From Zingiber officinale (taxonomy: Eukaryota; Streptophyta; Magnoliopsida; Zingiberales; Zingiberaceae), in the NCBI RefSeq assembly GCF_018446385.1, contig NC_055986.1, positions 26,336,302 to 26,400,301 on the forward strand: a stretch of DNA of 64,000 bases. Reading direction: 5' to 3'. Below, one piece after another: positions 13,801 through 24,628 of the stretch. Both the position numbers and the translations under genes were made by a program. The notes beneath the pieces were generated by a model that did no database searches, was not told the origin of the DNA, and saw only the letters and a program-made list of their open reading frames with translations. Position 1 is the stretch's first letter. Every line of letters begins with the position of its first letter.

Positions 13801-15772
13801 TATTTCTTCAGTTGGCATATTGGTTGTTCTTTCCTCTTCTGCATACGCATTCTCTATAGTTTTATTTTTGCAGGGTATAGCTATAAAAAGTCTTATATCC
13901 TCTTGAGAATCTTGAACAGTGAGAAGTTCATCACATAAAAGAATAGGCCTCTTTTCAACAATATCAGAATTTTGTATATGACAGGCTTCACCACCAATCT
14001 CAAGAAGCTTCTTCTTTTTGTCTAGTTTCTTGCTAACCCTGGCAAAGGTAAGAAAAGAGAGAAATTATAATATTTAATGCAATAAGAGTAGCAATATATT
14101 ATTATATAATATGAAGCGTAGAAGGAATGACCACTTCATCATATGCATAGAAAGATGCAAAGCCCTGTCATTATCCTATCTGAGTGAGCTAATTTTAGTT
14201 TCAACATTGAATAATTTAAGTTGTAGAACTCAAAAGGTCTCTAAAATTATCAATATCATAGAAAATTAATGAGATTTATTGGAGAAAGCAGCTAAGCATG
14301 CAAGACAAATCAGAGTGAGGGCGAGAATTATGATGGTGCATTCAATTCTGAGTGCCAGAGGTGGAGATAACCTTCTATTTGAAACTGGAGAAATTTATCA
14401 AAGCATTTTGACTTATTTTTCCAACCTAGATCTTTGCAAGGTTGTTAGATTTAGACATTGATACATCATGATCAACACCAGCAAGGCAAGTAACTACACT
14501 TTCGCATCAAATTTCCAAGGATTGCATTTATGTAACAGGAAACAAAAGATCCTAACTAAAGCAACAGAACAAACGTCCTAAGGATATTTGCAGGGAGCAA
14601 CCATATATAAAACATCTTCCACATGCGTTGAAGAGACACTAATAACAAGGAAAATTTTGCACTGAGTTCAGAAAAAAAATCATGAAATAGTAGTTTAGAA
14701 TCAAATGCAGATGAATGGCATGTGATTCTAATGAAGTCCTGATTTGTATATCCACTAATAAATTAATATCATAGCTTTAAGAATCCAGACTGATAAAAAC
14801 CTTTACAATTCTGTACTAGGATAAAAGCATTGCAGAATGAAGCACTAACTGAATTTATTCTCAAGAGCCAATCATAGGCACTAAACATGGCTGCATATCA
14901 AAATTTTAAAAATAGGATTTGGTGAGCCCAATATAATGATATCCCTAATTATAGTATTATTTAAACTTATCCATTACTTTGTTACTCAGTATAACAAAAA
15001 ATAAATAAACAAGCTAGTAAACAACAGCAACGATTCACTAAATTGAGACCACCTGAACCTTGTGAATCTCAACAATGAAACATTATACACAAATAGTTAC
15101 CTGACTTTATCACTATTCTTGAATATGCCTGTCGATTCAAACAGTGGTAAAACGAAGTCATCCATCTGAAAATAGAGGAAAGGAGTAAAGGGAGTAGATA
15201 AAGTTATTTGTATACTATTTCATATAAAAAAATTCACTGGTATAGATATATCCCACCAAAACTCATTTAGCTGGAAGCGACATTTATCAACATCGTATGA
15301 CATGCGGAGTCAAAGAATATGTTGCGTCCTATATCATACCTTTCTTATCAAGAACTATAGAAAATAGGATTTTATTTGTTTAACCATAGCTCTATTAGTC
15401 ATTTGCAATCAATCCGAAAGGCATTCATATTCCAGAAAATCAATTACCAAAATGACCGAAAAGAACAGAGAATCCCGTTCATTATTTATCACAGCTATGA
15501 AACCCTTTTTTACTCGGAAAACAAAAGTAGCATGAATCGGACAATTGAAGAAGGGGAGCCTGACAGGCGGAAATGCTTACGGAGAGGATGATCCCATCGG
15601 GACAGGTTCCATCGAGGGCGAAGGTGCGAAGGATGTGAGCTGCGACGTCGGAGACGGTGGTAAAATCGGAGCGGACGAGGAGCCAGCAACGGACGAAGCC
15701 TTCCGACTTCTGCGACTCGGTGAGGAGGTGATCATCGAACTCCACACGCAACCTCACGGTGCCTTCTTCCAT
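1814..15772 (-). CDS. Coilin (Cajal-body scaffold protein), 14 exons
   Basis: Coilin organises nuclear Cajal bodies, where spliceosomal snRNPs and snoRNPs mature. I assembled it from minus-strand exons with GT/AG borders: 15772-15581, 15165-15101, 14038-13754, 11315-11118, 10925-10731, 8359-8296, 7204-7133, 7015-6877, 5241-5201, 4241-4050, 3751-3680, 2537-2388, 2283-2142 and 2058-1814. All phases fit, giving 2052 nt or 683 aa; plant coilins are about 600 aa. Recognisable parts are the N-terminal coilin fold (MEEGTVRLRVEFDDHLL; DDFVLPLFEST), the basic signal LPSRSARRKKAKRQW (about 334-348), VRPGHIRFESL, WNGTISKKKGQKWGREK, the Tudor-like stretch EGDMLVYRLVELSSSW through VGKVSSYDP, and WSYRALRRSALGPTLALL near the C-terminus. 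Exons 4 and 5 are tandem duplicates. Introns carry a SINE, a solo LTR and MITEs. Family assignment is firm; individual splice borders are inferred. Confidence 0.9.
2677..2920 (+). mobile_element. SINE in a coilin intron, 21-bp target duplication
   Basis: A 244-bp insertion is flanked by a perfect 21-bp direct repeat (2656-2676 and 2921-2941, starting AGCTAGAGAG). Near its left end are a tRNA A-box-like stretch (GTGTAGCAATAGGGTGCCC) and a B-box-like GATTTGATTCCC, as expected for a tRNA-derived SINE on the plus strand. It sits in the intron between coilin exons 11 and 12, antisense to the gene. Confidence 0.8.
8987..10140 (+). mobile_element. Solo LTR in coilin intron 5
   Basis: A 1154-bp block begins TGATACGGTG and ends GACAGGATCA. 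This matches the LTR ends of the complete element at 39,320-42,064 (TGATCCGGTGG ... GACAGGATCA). It has a TATA box (TATAAAAA, about 9849) and an array of roughly 90-bp tandem units at 9120-9510, read as a false minus-strand frame. There is no internal domain and no second LTR, so this is a solo LTR left by recombination. A clean 5-bp target duplication was not found. Confidence 0.65.
11602..11735. mobile_element. Tourist-like MITE in coilin intron
   Basis: A 134-bp element has about 24-bp terminal inverted repeats (GATTGTGTTTACTTGTATGG / the complement of CCATACAAGTAAACCCAACC) and the 3-bp target duplication TTA (11599-11601, 11736-11738). That duplication length and sequence fit the PIF/Harbinger (Tourist) class. 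It lies in the intron between coilin exons 3 and 4. Confidence 0.75.
12337..13217. mobile_element. Mutator-like non-autonomous element with GC-rich core
   Basis: An 881-bp insertion is flanked by the direct repeat TAGTTCACTTCA (12325-12336 and 13218-13229). Its diverged terminal inverted repeats match at about 16 of 24 positions and end in CCGTGCCG / CGGCACGA. An AT-rich arm leads into a GC-rich block (12,905-13,190) with recurring ACGCTTC/GACGC motifs, which gives a spurious 94-aa plus-strand frame. The long duplication suggests a MULE-type MITE. It lies in coilin intron 3. Confidence 0.55.
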
Positions 15773-16019
15773 TTCCCGGTGAAATGGAGAGATCGGAGTA
15801 GGGTTTCGTTAGAGGCGAACTATCTCCGTCGCCTTCGCTTCGTCCTGCAAAATCTAAAACCCCTTTTTGGGCGAGCTTGCAGTGTTTACCAGGCAGGGTT
15901 TCTGATGATTGTGTTGTCTTAGTCGTGATCATTTTATTATTTATCTCATAATAATTCAAAATTAAGAATTAAAAAATAATAATGAAACTCAAAAAAGAGA
16001 AAGAAAAAAAACTCTATAA
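15773..16019 (-). promoter_or_regulatory. Coilin upstream region
   Basis: This short stretch lies between the coilin start codon and the foldback element. It should hold the 5' UTR and core promoter of coilin. I see no clear TATA box, which is common for housekeeping genes. The foldback element begins within about 250 bp of the start codon. Confidence 0.4.
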
Positions 16020-18597
16020 TTAGATATTAAAAGTTAAAATGGTTTTTTACTTAACCACATAGGATTTTTAAAATTATTTTAAAATTATCAAATTAGGTAT
16101 CCATTTCTCATTTTACCTTTATCAATCAACTAATTTTTTGGATCAATCGAATCGATTTCACTTTGTGTCAAAACTTCAAATTTTGAGCAAATTAGTCGAT
16201 TGATTTTTTTTTAAGTCGATTTAAGGTAAAATCGATTGATGCATCAAATAACTTTGGATTGATATGAATTTATTTCTTATATATTTGACTATCTCTCCTG
16301 ATTATATTCATACCCTCAAATATCAATTTAATGTTTAGTACATCAATCAATTTTACCCAAAATCAGCTGATGGACCAAATGACCTTGGATTTATATGAAA
16401 ATAATTTCTTTGTGTGTTATCTACCTCTCCTGATTATATTCATATTCTCAAATGTCAATTTGACTTAATATATTGAGAGCAATAATTTTTTGAACAATGA
16501 TATGTTTGAAAATTTAATCCATATTAAAAAAATCTGGCTAATGGACTAAACTATCTTGGATTGACATGAAATTAGATCATATATGTTTGGCTAGTTCTCT
16601 TGATTATATTCATGTCTTCAAACATCAATTTGACCCGATATATTGAGAGCAATAATTTTTTGAGGTCAGCTGATGGACCAAATGATCTCATATTGACATG
16701 AAACAAGTTCTTATGTATTTGTCTACCTCTTCTAATTATATTCATTCCCTCAAACTTCAATTTGACTAATATATTGAGAACAATGTTTTTTTAACACGAA
16801 AATATTTGAAATTTTAATTTTTGTTCAAAAAATTTAGCTGATAGGTCAAACGACCTCGAATTGATATGAAACTAAATCCTATATGTTCGGCTAGTTCTCT
16901 TGATTATATTCATATTCTTAAACATCAATTTGACTTAAAATATTGAGATAAATGATTTTTTAAACATAAATTAAAATTTTTAAATATATTCAAATTTAAA
17001 AAATTATTGTTCTTAATATATTGAATTAAATTGACATTTGAGGGCATAGATATATTCAAAAGAGTTAGATGAATATATATAAACTAGTTTTATGTCAATC
17101 CGAGGTCGTTTGGTCCATCAGCTGGATTTTTTGAACACGAATTAAAATTTTCAAATATTTTCATATTAAAAAATCATTACTCTCAATATATTGAGTCAAA
17201 TTGATGTTTGGAAGCATAAATATATTCAATAGAGTTAAACAAACACATAGAAGCTAGTTTCATATCAATCTGAGGTTGTTTAATCCATCAGCCGATTTTG
17301 TATCAAATGACATTAAATTGAAATATAACTAGTTCTTATATGTTCGTCTACCTCTCATGATTATATCTATGCTCTCAAATATTAATTTGATTCAATATAT
17401 TGAGAGTAATAATGTTTTAATATGAATATATTTAAAAAAATTAATCCGTATTCAAAAAATCATTATTCTTAATATATTAGATCAAATTGATATTTGAGAG
17501 CATGAATATAATCAGAAGAATTAGCTAAACACATAAGATCTAATTTTATGTCAATTCGAAGTTATTTGGTTCATCAGCTAGATTTTTTGAACATGAATTA
17601 AAATTTTCAAATATTTTCGTATCTATAAAATTATTACTTTAAATATATTGAGTCAAATTGACGTTTGAGAGCATGAATATAATCAGGAGAGAGAGGTAAA
17701 CGAACACATATGAACTGGTTTCATGTCAATCCGAGGTCATTTTGTCCATTAGCCGATTTTGTCCAAAATCGACTGATGGACTAAATGACCTCGAATTGAC
17801 ATGAAACTAGTTCATATGTATTTGTCTACCTCTCATGATTATTTCTATGCCCTCAAAAATCAATTTGTCTCAATATATTGAGAGCAATGATTTTTTGAAC
17901 ATAAATATATTTAAAAAATTAATTCATGTTCAAAAATTCATTGCTCTTAATATATTGAGTCAAATTGACATTTGAGGGTATAGAAATAATCAAAAGAGGT
18001 AGATAAACACATAGGAACTGGTTTCATATCAATCCGAAATCATTTGGGTCATCAGTCGATTTTAGGTAAAATCGGCTAATGGACTAAATAACCTAAAATC
18101 GGTTGATGGACCAAATGGCTGTGGATTGATATAAAACTAATTCCTATGTATTCATCTACCTATCTTGATTATTTTCATGTTCTCAAATGTCAATTTGACT
18201 TAATATATTAAGAGTAATGATTTTTTAAACACGAATTAAATTTTTTCAACATATTTGTGTTCAAAAAATCATTACTCTCAATATATTTGGTCAAATTGAT
18301 ATTTGAGGGTATAAATATAATTAGGAGAACTAGCTAAATACATAAGATCCAGTTTCATGTCAATCTGAGTTCGTTTGATCCATCAGTCAAATTTTTTTAA
18401 CACAAATTAAAATTTTTAAACATATTCATATTTAAAAAAACATTGCTCTCAATATATTAAGTTAATTTGACATTTAAGTGTATGAATATAAATAAGAGAG
18501 GTAGATGAATATATAGGAACAATTTCATGTCAATCTGAAGTCATTTGGTCTATCAGCCGATTTTGGAAAAATCAGCTGATGTACCAAACGTCAAATT
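16020..18597. mobile_element. Foldback element, left arm and body
   Basis: Its outer part (about 16,020-16,460) is an imperfect inverted copy of 38,111-38,440, including the run around CGATTTCACTTTGTGTCAAAA and its complement near 38,280. The body is built of roughly 150-200-bp units in both orientations, each carrying TCAAATTGACATTTGAG, CATGAATATAATCAGGAGA and GGTCATTTGGTCCATCAG-like blocks. There is no coding capacity. Element A is inserted at 18,598, with AAATT duplicated. The intact element would be near 2.9 kb. Confidence 0.7.
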
Positions 18598-20505
18598 TGT
18601 TGGTGCAACCTTAGGTCAAGGTTGACCTGGTTGACCCGACTCGAGTTGACCTGACTCGAGTTGTATTTTGATGTTTGACGAGAATAGAAAAGTTGTATCT
18701 TGATATTTGACAAGAATACAAACTTGGGAGATTGTGGGTGCAACCTTCGGTCAAGGTTGACCTGGTTGACCCGACTTGAGTTGACTTGATTCGGTAAAGT
18801 CCAAGTATGGAGACTTGGCACGGGAAAAGTCCAAGTATGGAGACTTGGCACGGAAAAGTCCAAGCAGGGAGCTTGGCACAGGGAAAAGTCCAAGTATGGA
18901 GACTTGGCACGGAAAAGTCCAAGCAGGGAGCTTGGCACGGGAAAAGTCCAAGTATGGAGACTTGGCACGGAAAAGTCCAAGCAGGGAGCTTGGCACGGGA
19001 GAAGTCCAAGTATGGAAGCTTGGCATGGGAAGTCGGAGAGGGCTTGGCAGCTCGTTCTCCGGACTAAGTCAGAGAGGGCTCAGGAGCTTGTTCTCTGGAC
19101 GACGAAGTCGGAGAGGCTCACTCGTTCTCCGGACTAGGCCGAGAGGGCTCGGAGCTCGCTCTGGACCGCAGAGTTGGAGAGGGCTCGGTGAGCTCGTTCT
19201 CCGGACTAGGTCGAGAGGGCTCGGTAGCTCGTTCTGGGACCGGATGAAGTCCGAGAGGACTCGGTAGCTCGTTCCTGACTAGGCCGAGAGGGCCTCGTGA
19301 GCTCGTTCTCTGGACCGGATGAAGTAGGAGAGGGCTCGGTAGCTCGTCCTGACTAAGTCGGAGAGGGCTCGTGGCTCGTTCTCCGGACTAGGTCAGAGAG
19401 GGGTAGCTCGTTCTCCGGACCGGACGTGGAAGTCGGAGAGGCACGGTAGCTCGTTCTCCGGACTAGGTCGAGAGGGCTCGGTAGCTCGCTCTGACCGGAC
19501 ATGGAAGTCGGAGAGGGCTCGGTGGATCGTTTCTCCGGACTAGGTCGAGAGGGCTCGGTAGCTGCGTTCTCTAGACCGGGAAGGCTTTAGGATTTAGGGC
19601 GGAAGCTCTATAGGCATTGGTCTGGTGACCGATCAGTGATACTCGAGTTTATCGATCGGCGGTGACCGATCGGTAACCAAACAAAGGGTTCGTCAGGTTA
19701 TCCGATCGGTCCACGGACCGATCAAAAACAATCGTGAAGCTATTATCGTTGCTGATCGGTCCACGACCGATCGGGCTTTAAAGCCAACCTCACGAGATGG
19801 ATGACCGTGCCGGGGACCGATCGGCTAGACTGATCGGTCCACGCCGATCAGGAGCTCGGAACCGATCAGGGTGGAGCCTGATCGGTCCAGGCCTAGCCGT
19901 TGCGACACAACGGCTAGATTTCTGTGTTGTTCTTTGTCTTCTTCACAGGTGCAGCAGGTGCAGGATATATATCGAGGTTGAGGGCCTCTACAGGAACAGT
20001 TCTTGCTCTTCCTCCTTACTGCGATTTGAGCTTTGCTGAGCTCCTCTTTGCTGAAGCTTCGTGTGAGCTTCCCTCGACTGGGTGATCAGCTGCTGTTGAC
20101 ATCGTGAAGTTGCTGCTTCATCGAACTCCAGTCAACGAGAAGGCAAGCAAGGTGTTTTTACATTTATATTGTTCTTGTTTTCTTTCTCTATTGGTTGTAC
20201 TCCATTCTTGCTGTTGCAAGAGAGATTGTGGTGAGGTTTCTCCACCCAGAAGGAGTTCATATTAGCCGGTTATTCGGGGTCTCATCCACCGACGGATTGA
20301 TAGGCTTCGTCCACCTTACGGACACGCCGAGGAGTAGGAGTATCATCTCCGAACCTCGTTACATCATCGTGTTTGAGGTTTGATCTTCTCCACTTTCGTT
20401 TCTACATTGTATTTCCGCTGCGCTAACCTAAATTGTAGGAAGAAACGATAATTTGAGGTCGGCTATTCACACCCCCCTCTCTAGCCGCATCCGAAGGTCC
20501 TAACA
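18598..20505 (+). repeat. Element A 5' LTR
   Basis: 1908 bp, in order: a start segment (18598-18741) that is partly repeated at 18,742; short hairpin units CCAAGT/ACTTGG and CCAAGC/GCTTGG (18,796-19,030); larger tandem units with GGAGA/TCTCC or AGAGA/TCTCT stems (19,030-19,580); GATCGGTC/GACCGATC palindromes (19,620-19,890); and a non-repetitive right part. The repetitive half shows many small losses relative to the 3' copy, while the last ~600 bp is almost identical. Confidence 0.9.
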
Positions 20506-20507
20506 AG

Positions 20508-20519
20508 TGGTATCAGAGC
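20508..20519 (+). other. Primer binding site of element A
   Basis: TGGTATCAGAGC, two bases after the LTR end. It is complementary to the 3' end of plant initiator Met tRNA, the usual primer of copia-type elements. Confidence 0.9.
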
Positions 20520-20642
20520 GAGGTTGCTCTTCGACGGATTAACACCCGGGGGAGCACAAGCTAGAGAATGGATCTACTTTGAGAAGACATCACGATTCCA
20601 CCCTTCTACGATCGTGACGACTTCGCGTATTGGAAGGTAAGA

Positions 20643-22040
20643 ATGAAGTATTTTCTTATGACTAACCTAGTGAATTGGAATTGTGTACGAGTAGGTTTTA
20701 CTCCTCCGGTGGATAAAAAGGGAGAACCTCTCGAGAAGAAGAAGTGGACGAAGGAACAAATCCACCAATCCACAATCAACGACGAGGTAACGAAAATCCT
20801 TGAATTTTCATTACCTAATGATATCTTGTGTAAGATAGGTGGATACAACGATGCCAAGGAGTTGTGGAACAACTTGGCTAAGTTCCATGAGGAGAGCTCC
20901 AATTCAAGTCATGAAGAGGAGTCAAGTGAGTCAAGTAGCTCACATCATGGAGGTATGGAATTAGAAGTTGAGGGCTACTCAACATCTAAGGAAGAAGAGG
21001 AGGAGAGTTCTTCATCAAGATTGGTGCAAGAAGAAGCCTCTACCTCCGGAAGGGATGAAGAAGAGAGCGTATATTCATCCTTAACCCTAGGTAACTCAAG
21101 CAACTTAATTTCAAATAAATTACATATAATGTGCTTTGAGTGTAGGGAATATGGACATTACAAGAGTAAATGTCCAAAGAGGATTAGGAAGACTCCACCG
21201 GCGCCAAAGGTCAAGGAAACCGGAGTCCCGATACGCAAGGGCAAGGAGCACGTGGTGTGCTTCCAATGCAAGCAAAGGGGACATTATAGGAGCCAATGTC
21301 CGAGGGGGAGGCAACCTCACAAGGACAAGAGACCAAGCACATCTATAGTGGGAGCTAAGGCAAACCCTAAGGTACCCTTTAAGGCACATTATTGCAATTC
21401 TAATAAGAAACATGCTAGTAGATTTATTGCAATTGCCAATGATGATAAGCATGATAACCATAGAAACCGATACATGTGCTTAGGTGCCAAACATGTTAGT
21501 CTAGGTAAGGATAATACTAGAAATGCCAACCCTAGAATTAACTCATCTAAGGTTAAGGAAAACCTAGATAGGAATCCCAAAACAACTAGACATATGCCTA
21601 GGAATACCTCAAAGAAAAATGACAAATTAAAACTTGAGGTATTAGAGAAGGAAAATCAAGTCTTGAGGTCAAGACTTGACACCTTAGAAAAGACTCTTAA
21701 GAATTTGGAGAAGTCAACTCTAGGGTCTAAGGGTCAAAAGCAAAAGCCCAAGGACATGAGAGGTTTGAGTCACAAACCTAAGTCTCAAGTGGTCAAGCCC
21801 ACTTATCATAATGTTCCATTCGATTATGGAACAAGACCTAGGGCTAGGAAGACCATCACCAAGGTCACAAGGGGAGTCACCCCTAGAGTTGATCTTGATG
21901 AGTCCCAAATGACCAAGGCTTTAAAGCCTAGGAGGGTCATTAGGAGGGTTGCTAGGGAAGTCATCCCTAGTGAATATTTAGTGAACCCAATGAGCTCAAA
22001 TAGGTTTTGGGTTCCTAGGAGCGTGATTCCATCACGCTAG
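20643..22040 (+). CDS. Gag-like protein of element A, two CCHC knuckles
   Basis: A 465-aa open frame. The N-terminal part carries the hydrophobic/Trp pattern of copia Gag (ELWNNLAKFHEE near 77-88). It is followed by a Ser/Glu-rich acidic stretch, CCHC knuckles at about 164-177 (CFECREYGHYKSKC) and 206-219 (CFQCKQRGHYRSQC), a basic region, a likely coiled coil (LEVLEKENQVLRSRLDTLEK), and a conserved end IPSEYLVNPMSSNRFWVP. An upstream ATG at 20,568 in the same frame begins a better family match (PPFYDRDDFAYWKVRMK), but a TGA at 20,580-20,582 interrupts it. This copy is therefore 5'-broken or starts internally. No pol follows. Confidence 0.8.
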   Translation: MKYFLMTNLVNWNCVRVGFTPPVDKKGEPLEKKKWTKEQIHQSTINDEVTKILEFSLPNDILCKIGGYNDAKELWNNLAKFHEESSNSSHEEESSESSSSHHGGMELEVEGYSTSKEEEEESSSSRLVQEEASTSGRDEEESVYSSLTLGNSSNLISNKLHIMCFECREYGHYKSKCPKRIRKTPPAPKVKETGVPIRKGKEHVVCFQCKQRGHYRSQCPRGRQPHKDKRPSTSIVGAKANPKVPFKAHYCNSNKKHASRFIAIANDDKHDNHRNRYMCLGAKHVSLGKDNTRNANPRINSSKVKENLDRNPKTTRHMPRNTSKKNDKLKLEVLEKENQVLRSRLDTLEKTLKNLEKSTLGSKGQKQKPKDMRGLSHKPKSQVVKPTYHNVPFDYGTRPRARKTITKVTRGVTPRVDLDESQMTKALKPRRVIRRVAREVIPSEYLVNPMSSNRFWVPRSVIPSR

Positions 22041-23583
22041 ATGGGTTAGGGTGTGCCAACCTTAATTGGATAGGTAGTTAACCTAATCATGGCAAAAGGT
22101 GGCATTTTAGGAATTTTCAAGGTGTAATCAAGCCTTGAAAATGAAATTTAAAATTTTACTCATTCCTAAGGTGATTAGGATGTGCCAACCACACTTGAGG
22201 AATTTTCTAGGGTCAATCTAATTGGCACATAGTGATCTAAAAATCTTTAGTATATGATTTTAGATCTATTACACTTAGGAATATAGAATTTATGGCAAAA
22301 TGATCAAAATTATCAAAAATGACAACTAAAGCTAGAATTAGGTATTTTCTATACCTTTATATGTTATTTGCCATATATTGTTTGCCATATGTCATGTCAT
22401 GACATCATATCTAATTTACTATCATTTGAAATGTCATGATAATGCTTAGGTTAGTTATATGTCATGCCTTATTTAAGTTTCATACTTTATGCCATGACAT
22501 CATGACATTGGCACATGTTTCCACTTATGATATTATTTTATGCCATGTCATCATCTCTTGCATGTATGATCAATTAAATTGATTTAAGGATAAAAACACA
22601 ATTTGATATGGAGATCAAATTGTTGTTTAGAAAATGCATGAGAACTTAGCTTAAGATGACCTAAACCCATATCTCACATCAAAATTGACTTGGATGTGTT
22701 TGATACACCTTAGATGTGTGTGAGATATTAGGATTATGAGTTAGGATCAAGGTGCATAGTTCTTGTACCTAGATGAGCCTAATTCGAAATTGAGGATCAT
22801 AGGGAAAGCTTGCGTACAAGTCATGTACACTTAGCCCTAAGATTGTGGTCCTAAATTAAATGGTTTAAAATCATTTCAAAATTGATTTGAAAAACCTTGA
22901 TGAAGCTTTTCTAATGATAGCATTCATCATTGAGCAAGTTGACACAAAGATGGATTAACCTTGAGCTATTTCAAAGTCTTTCGAACTTTGTATCAAGATT
23001 TAAAAATGGAAGTTATTTTCATAGAAAATTATTTTTCCAAGATAATATATGTTATGAGGAATGTATCCTCAAAATTTTACAATTTTTGAAATTTTCTGTG
23101 ATTTTTTAGGGGTTTTTTGAATTTCGGGAGAAAAATCAGAAATCTCTATCAGAGATTTGTGGACCAATCAGAGGGGATCCTGATCGGTCCAGGGAAGTCT
23201 GGATCGGTCACTGGACCGATCCAGAGAAGTGTGGATCGGTCTGGTGACCGATCCAGTGAGGTTCTGATCGGTCTGGTAACCGATCAGAGCGTGCCAAAAT
23301 ACTGATTTTCGATTGTTGTCTGAAATTTCAGCTTTGGAAGTTGGTGTTTTTGATTTCTAAAGGGTTGAAACTCTCCAAGACATTGTTGGTGCAATGGTCA
23401 AGGGGGAGTTGACCTTTAGGGGGAGTTTTACCTATTAGTCAAGCGAGAGTTGACTTTTAGGGGGAGTTTTTACTCGTCAAGATTAGTGATATGGGGATTG
23501 TCACTATGTTGATTGTTGTATTTAGTATCAAGGGGGAAATTGAGGGTTTCAATGAAAGGTATGGGACTTTCATTAGGAAGAAA
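22041..23583 (+). other. Element A post-gag non-coding region
   Basis: AT-rich, no open frame. It contains repeated ATGTCATGACATCAT-like motifs (22,380-22,560), a palindrome cluster at 23,157-23,290 (GGATCGGTC/GACCGATCC with 3-5-nt centres), and AGGGGGAG tracts at about 23,404, 23,419 and 23,460. Equivalent regions occur in C and D. Element B is inserted at its end, and the remainder of the region resumes at 28,502. Confidence 0.75.
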
Positions 23584-23588
23584 CTCTT

Positions 23589-24573
23589 TGTTGGAGCAAT
23601 CCCAATGGTCCACGGGGCCATGTGTTTTGGTGTTTGGGCAAAGGGTTTAAGTTAGGTTTACCCTTGTTATTTGATGTGTACTTGAGTTGTGCAGGACTGC
23701 ATGTGACACATGTGACTCAGGTTGACGGCTTCGGGTTCGGTGAAGGATGGAGTATCCGAGGGACCGTGGACAAGGTAGCGAGGACAAGGGCCGAGGGAAG
23801 CGACTTCGAGGCATACGCGAAGGATGGCATTGGGGACGAGCCGCGGGCTTGGATGCATCCGAGGGACGAGAGCCAAAGGAAGTAAGCTTGAAGGCAAGAG
23901 GTCAAGGCTGCAAAAGAAGAGTCAAATGAGTCGTGAGGGTACGAGTGCATGAGAGATTGTACTCGGAGTAAAATCCTAGTTTTAGGGTTTTACTGTAGCG
24001 GCACTGTAGCAGTTACTGTAGTGCACTGTAGCAGTTACTGTAGCGTACTGTAGCAGTCGACTGGTGTATGGACCAGCCGTTGGGCTGGCATCAGTCGACT
24101 GGTGCAAGGACCAGTCGACTGGTAACGGGCAAATCAGGTTCTGATTTGTTCCAAGCTCTATAAGAAGGAGCTTGGTATGGCCGGCCAAGGCGACGAAATT
24201 AGACTTGGTTAAGGTCTAATTAGTAGTCTACAAGTGCTCAAGTGTTTGTGGAATCCAAGAGGTCTTGGTGTGTTGTGGTGAGGTTTCTCCACCCACAAGG
24301 AGCGACTTGAGATAGCCGGAGTTTGCCGGGGGCTAATCCACCGACGGATAGGGATCGTCCACCTTACGGACAGCCGTGGAGTAGGAGCATCATCTCCGAA
24401 CCACGTTAAACGAACGTGTTATTGGTTTGCTAGTTCTTTTCTTTGTCTTTAGCTTTTGTATTCGTTATTAGTATTTGTATTTCCGCTTGCGCATTAACGA
24501 ATACGTAGGAAGCGAGTATTTGGGGGTGCCGTCTATCCAACCCCCCTTCAAGCCGGCCACCGATCCTCCAACA
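23589..24573 (+). repeat. Element B 5' LTR
   Basis: Starts TGTTGG and ends CCAACA. It holds an array of CTGTAGC/ACTGTAGCAGT motifs at about 23,990-24,055 and copies of CAGTCGACTGG at 24,055-24,125. The right part carries the GTGGTGAGGTTTCTCCACCC block also seen in the LTRs of A and D, so the U5-side sequences of these families are homologous. Confidence 0.9.
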
Positions 24574-24575
24574 AG

Positions 24576-24587
24576 TGGTATCAGAGC
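24576..24587 (+). other. Primer binding site of element B
   Basis: TGGTATCAGAGC, two bases inside the 5' LTR end; initiator Met tRNA type. Confidence 0.9.
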
Positions 24588-24628
24588 GAGGACGCTCTCC
24601 GTTGGACTAACCGCCAAGGAAGCGCAAG

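Noticed and set aside
18591-19267. Several 80-150-aa frames in LTR A, and the same in 36,049-36,693 and 61,528-62,084
   Set aside because: They are translations of tandem hairpin units in all frames on both strands; the same peptides recur in every LTR copy.
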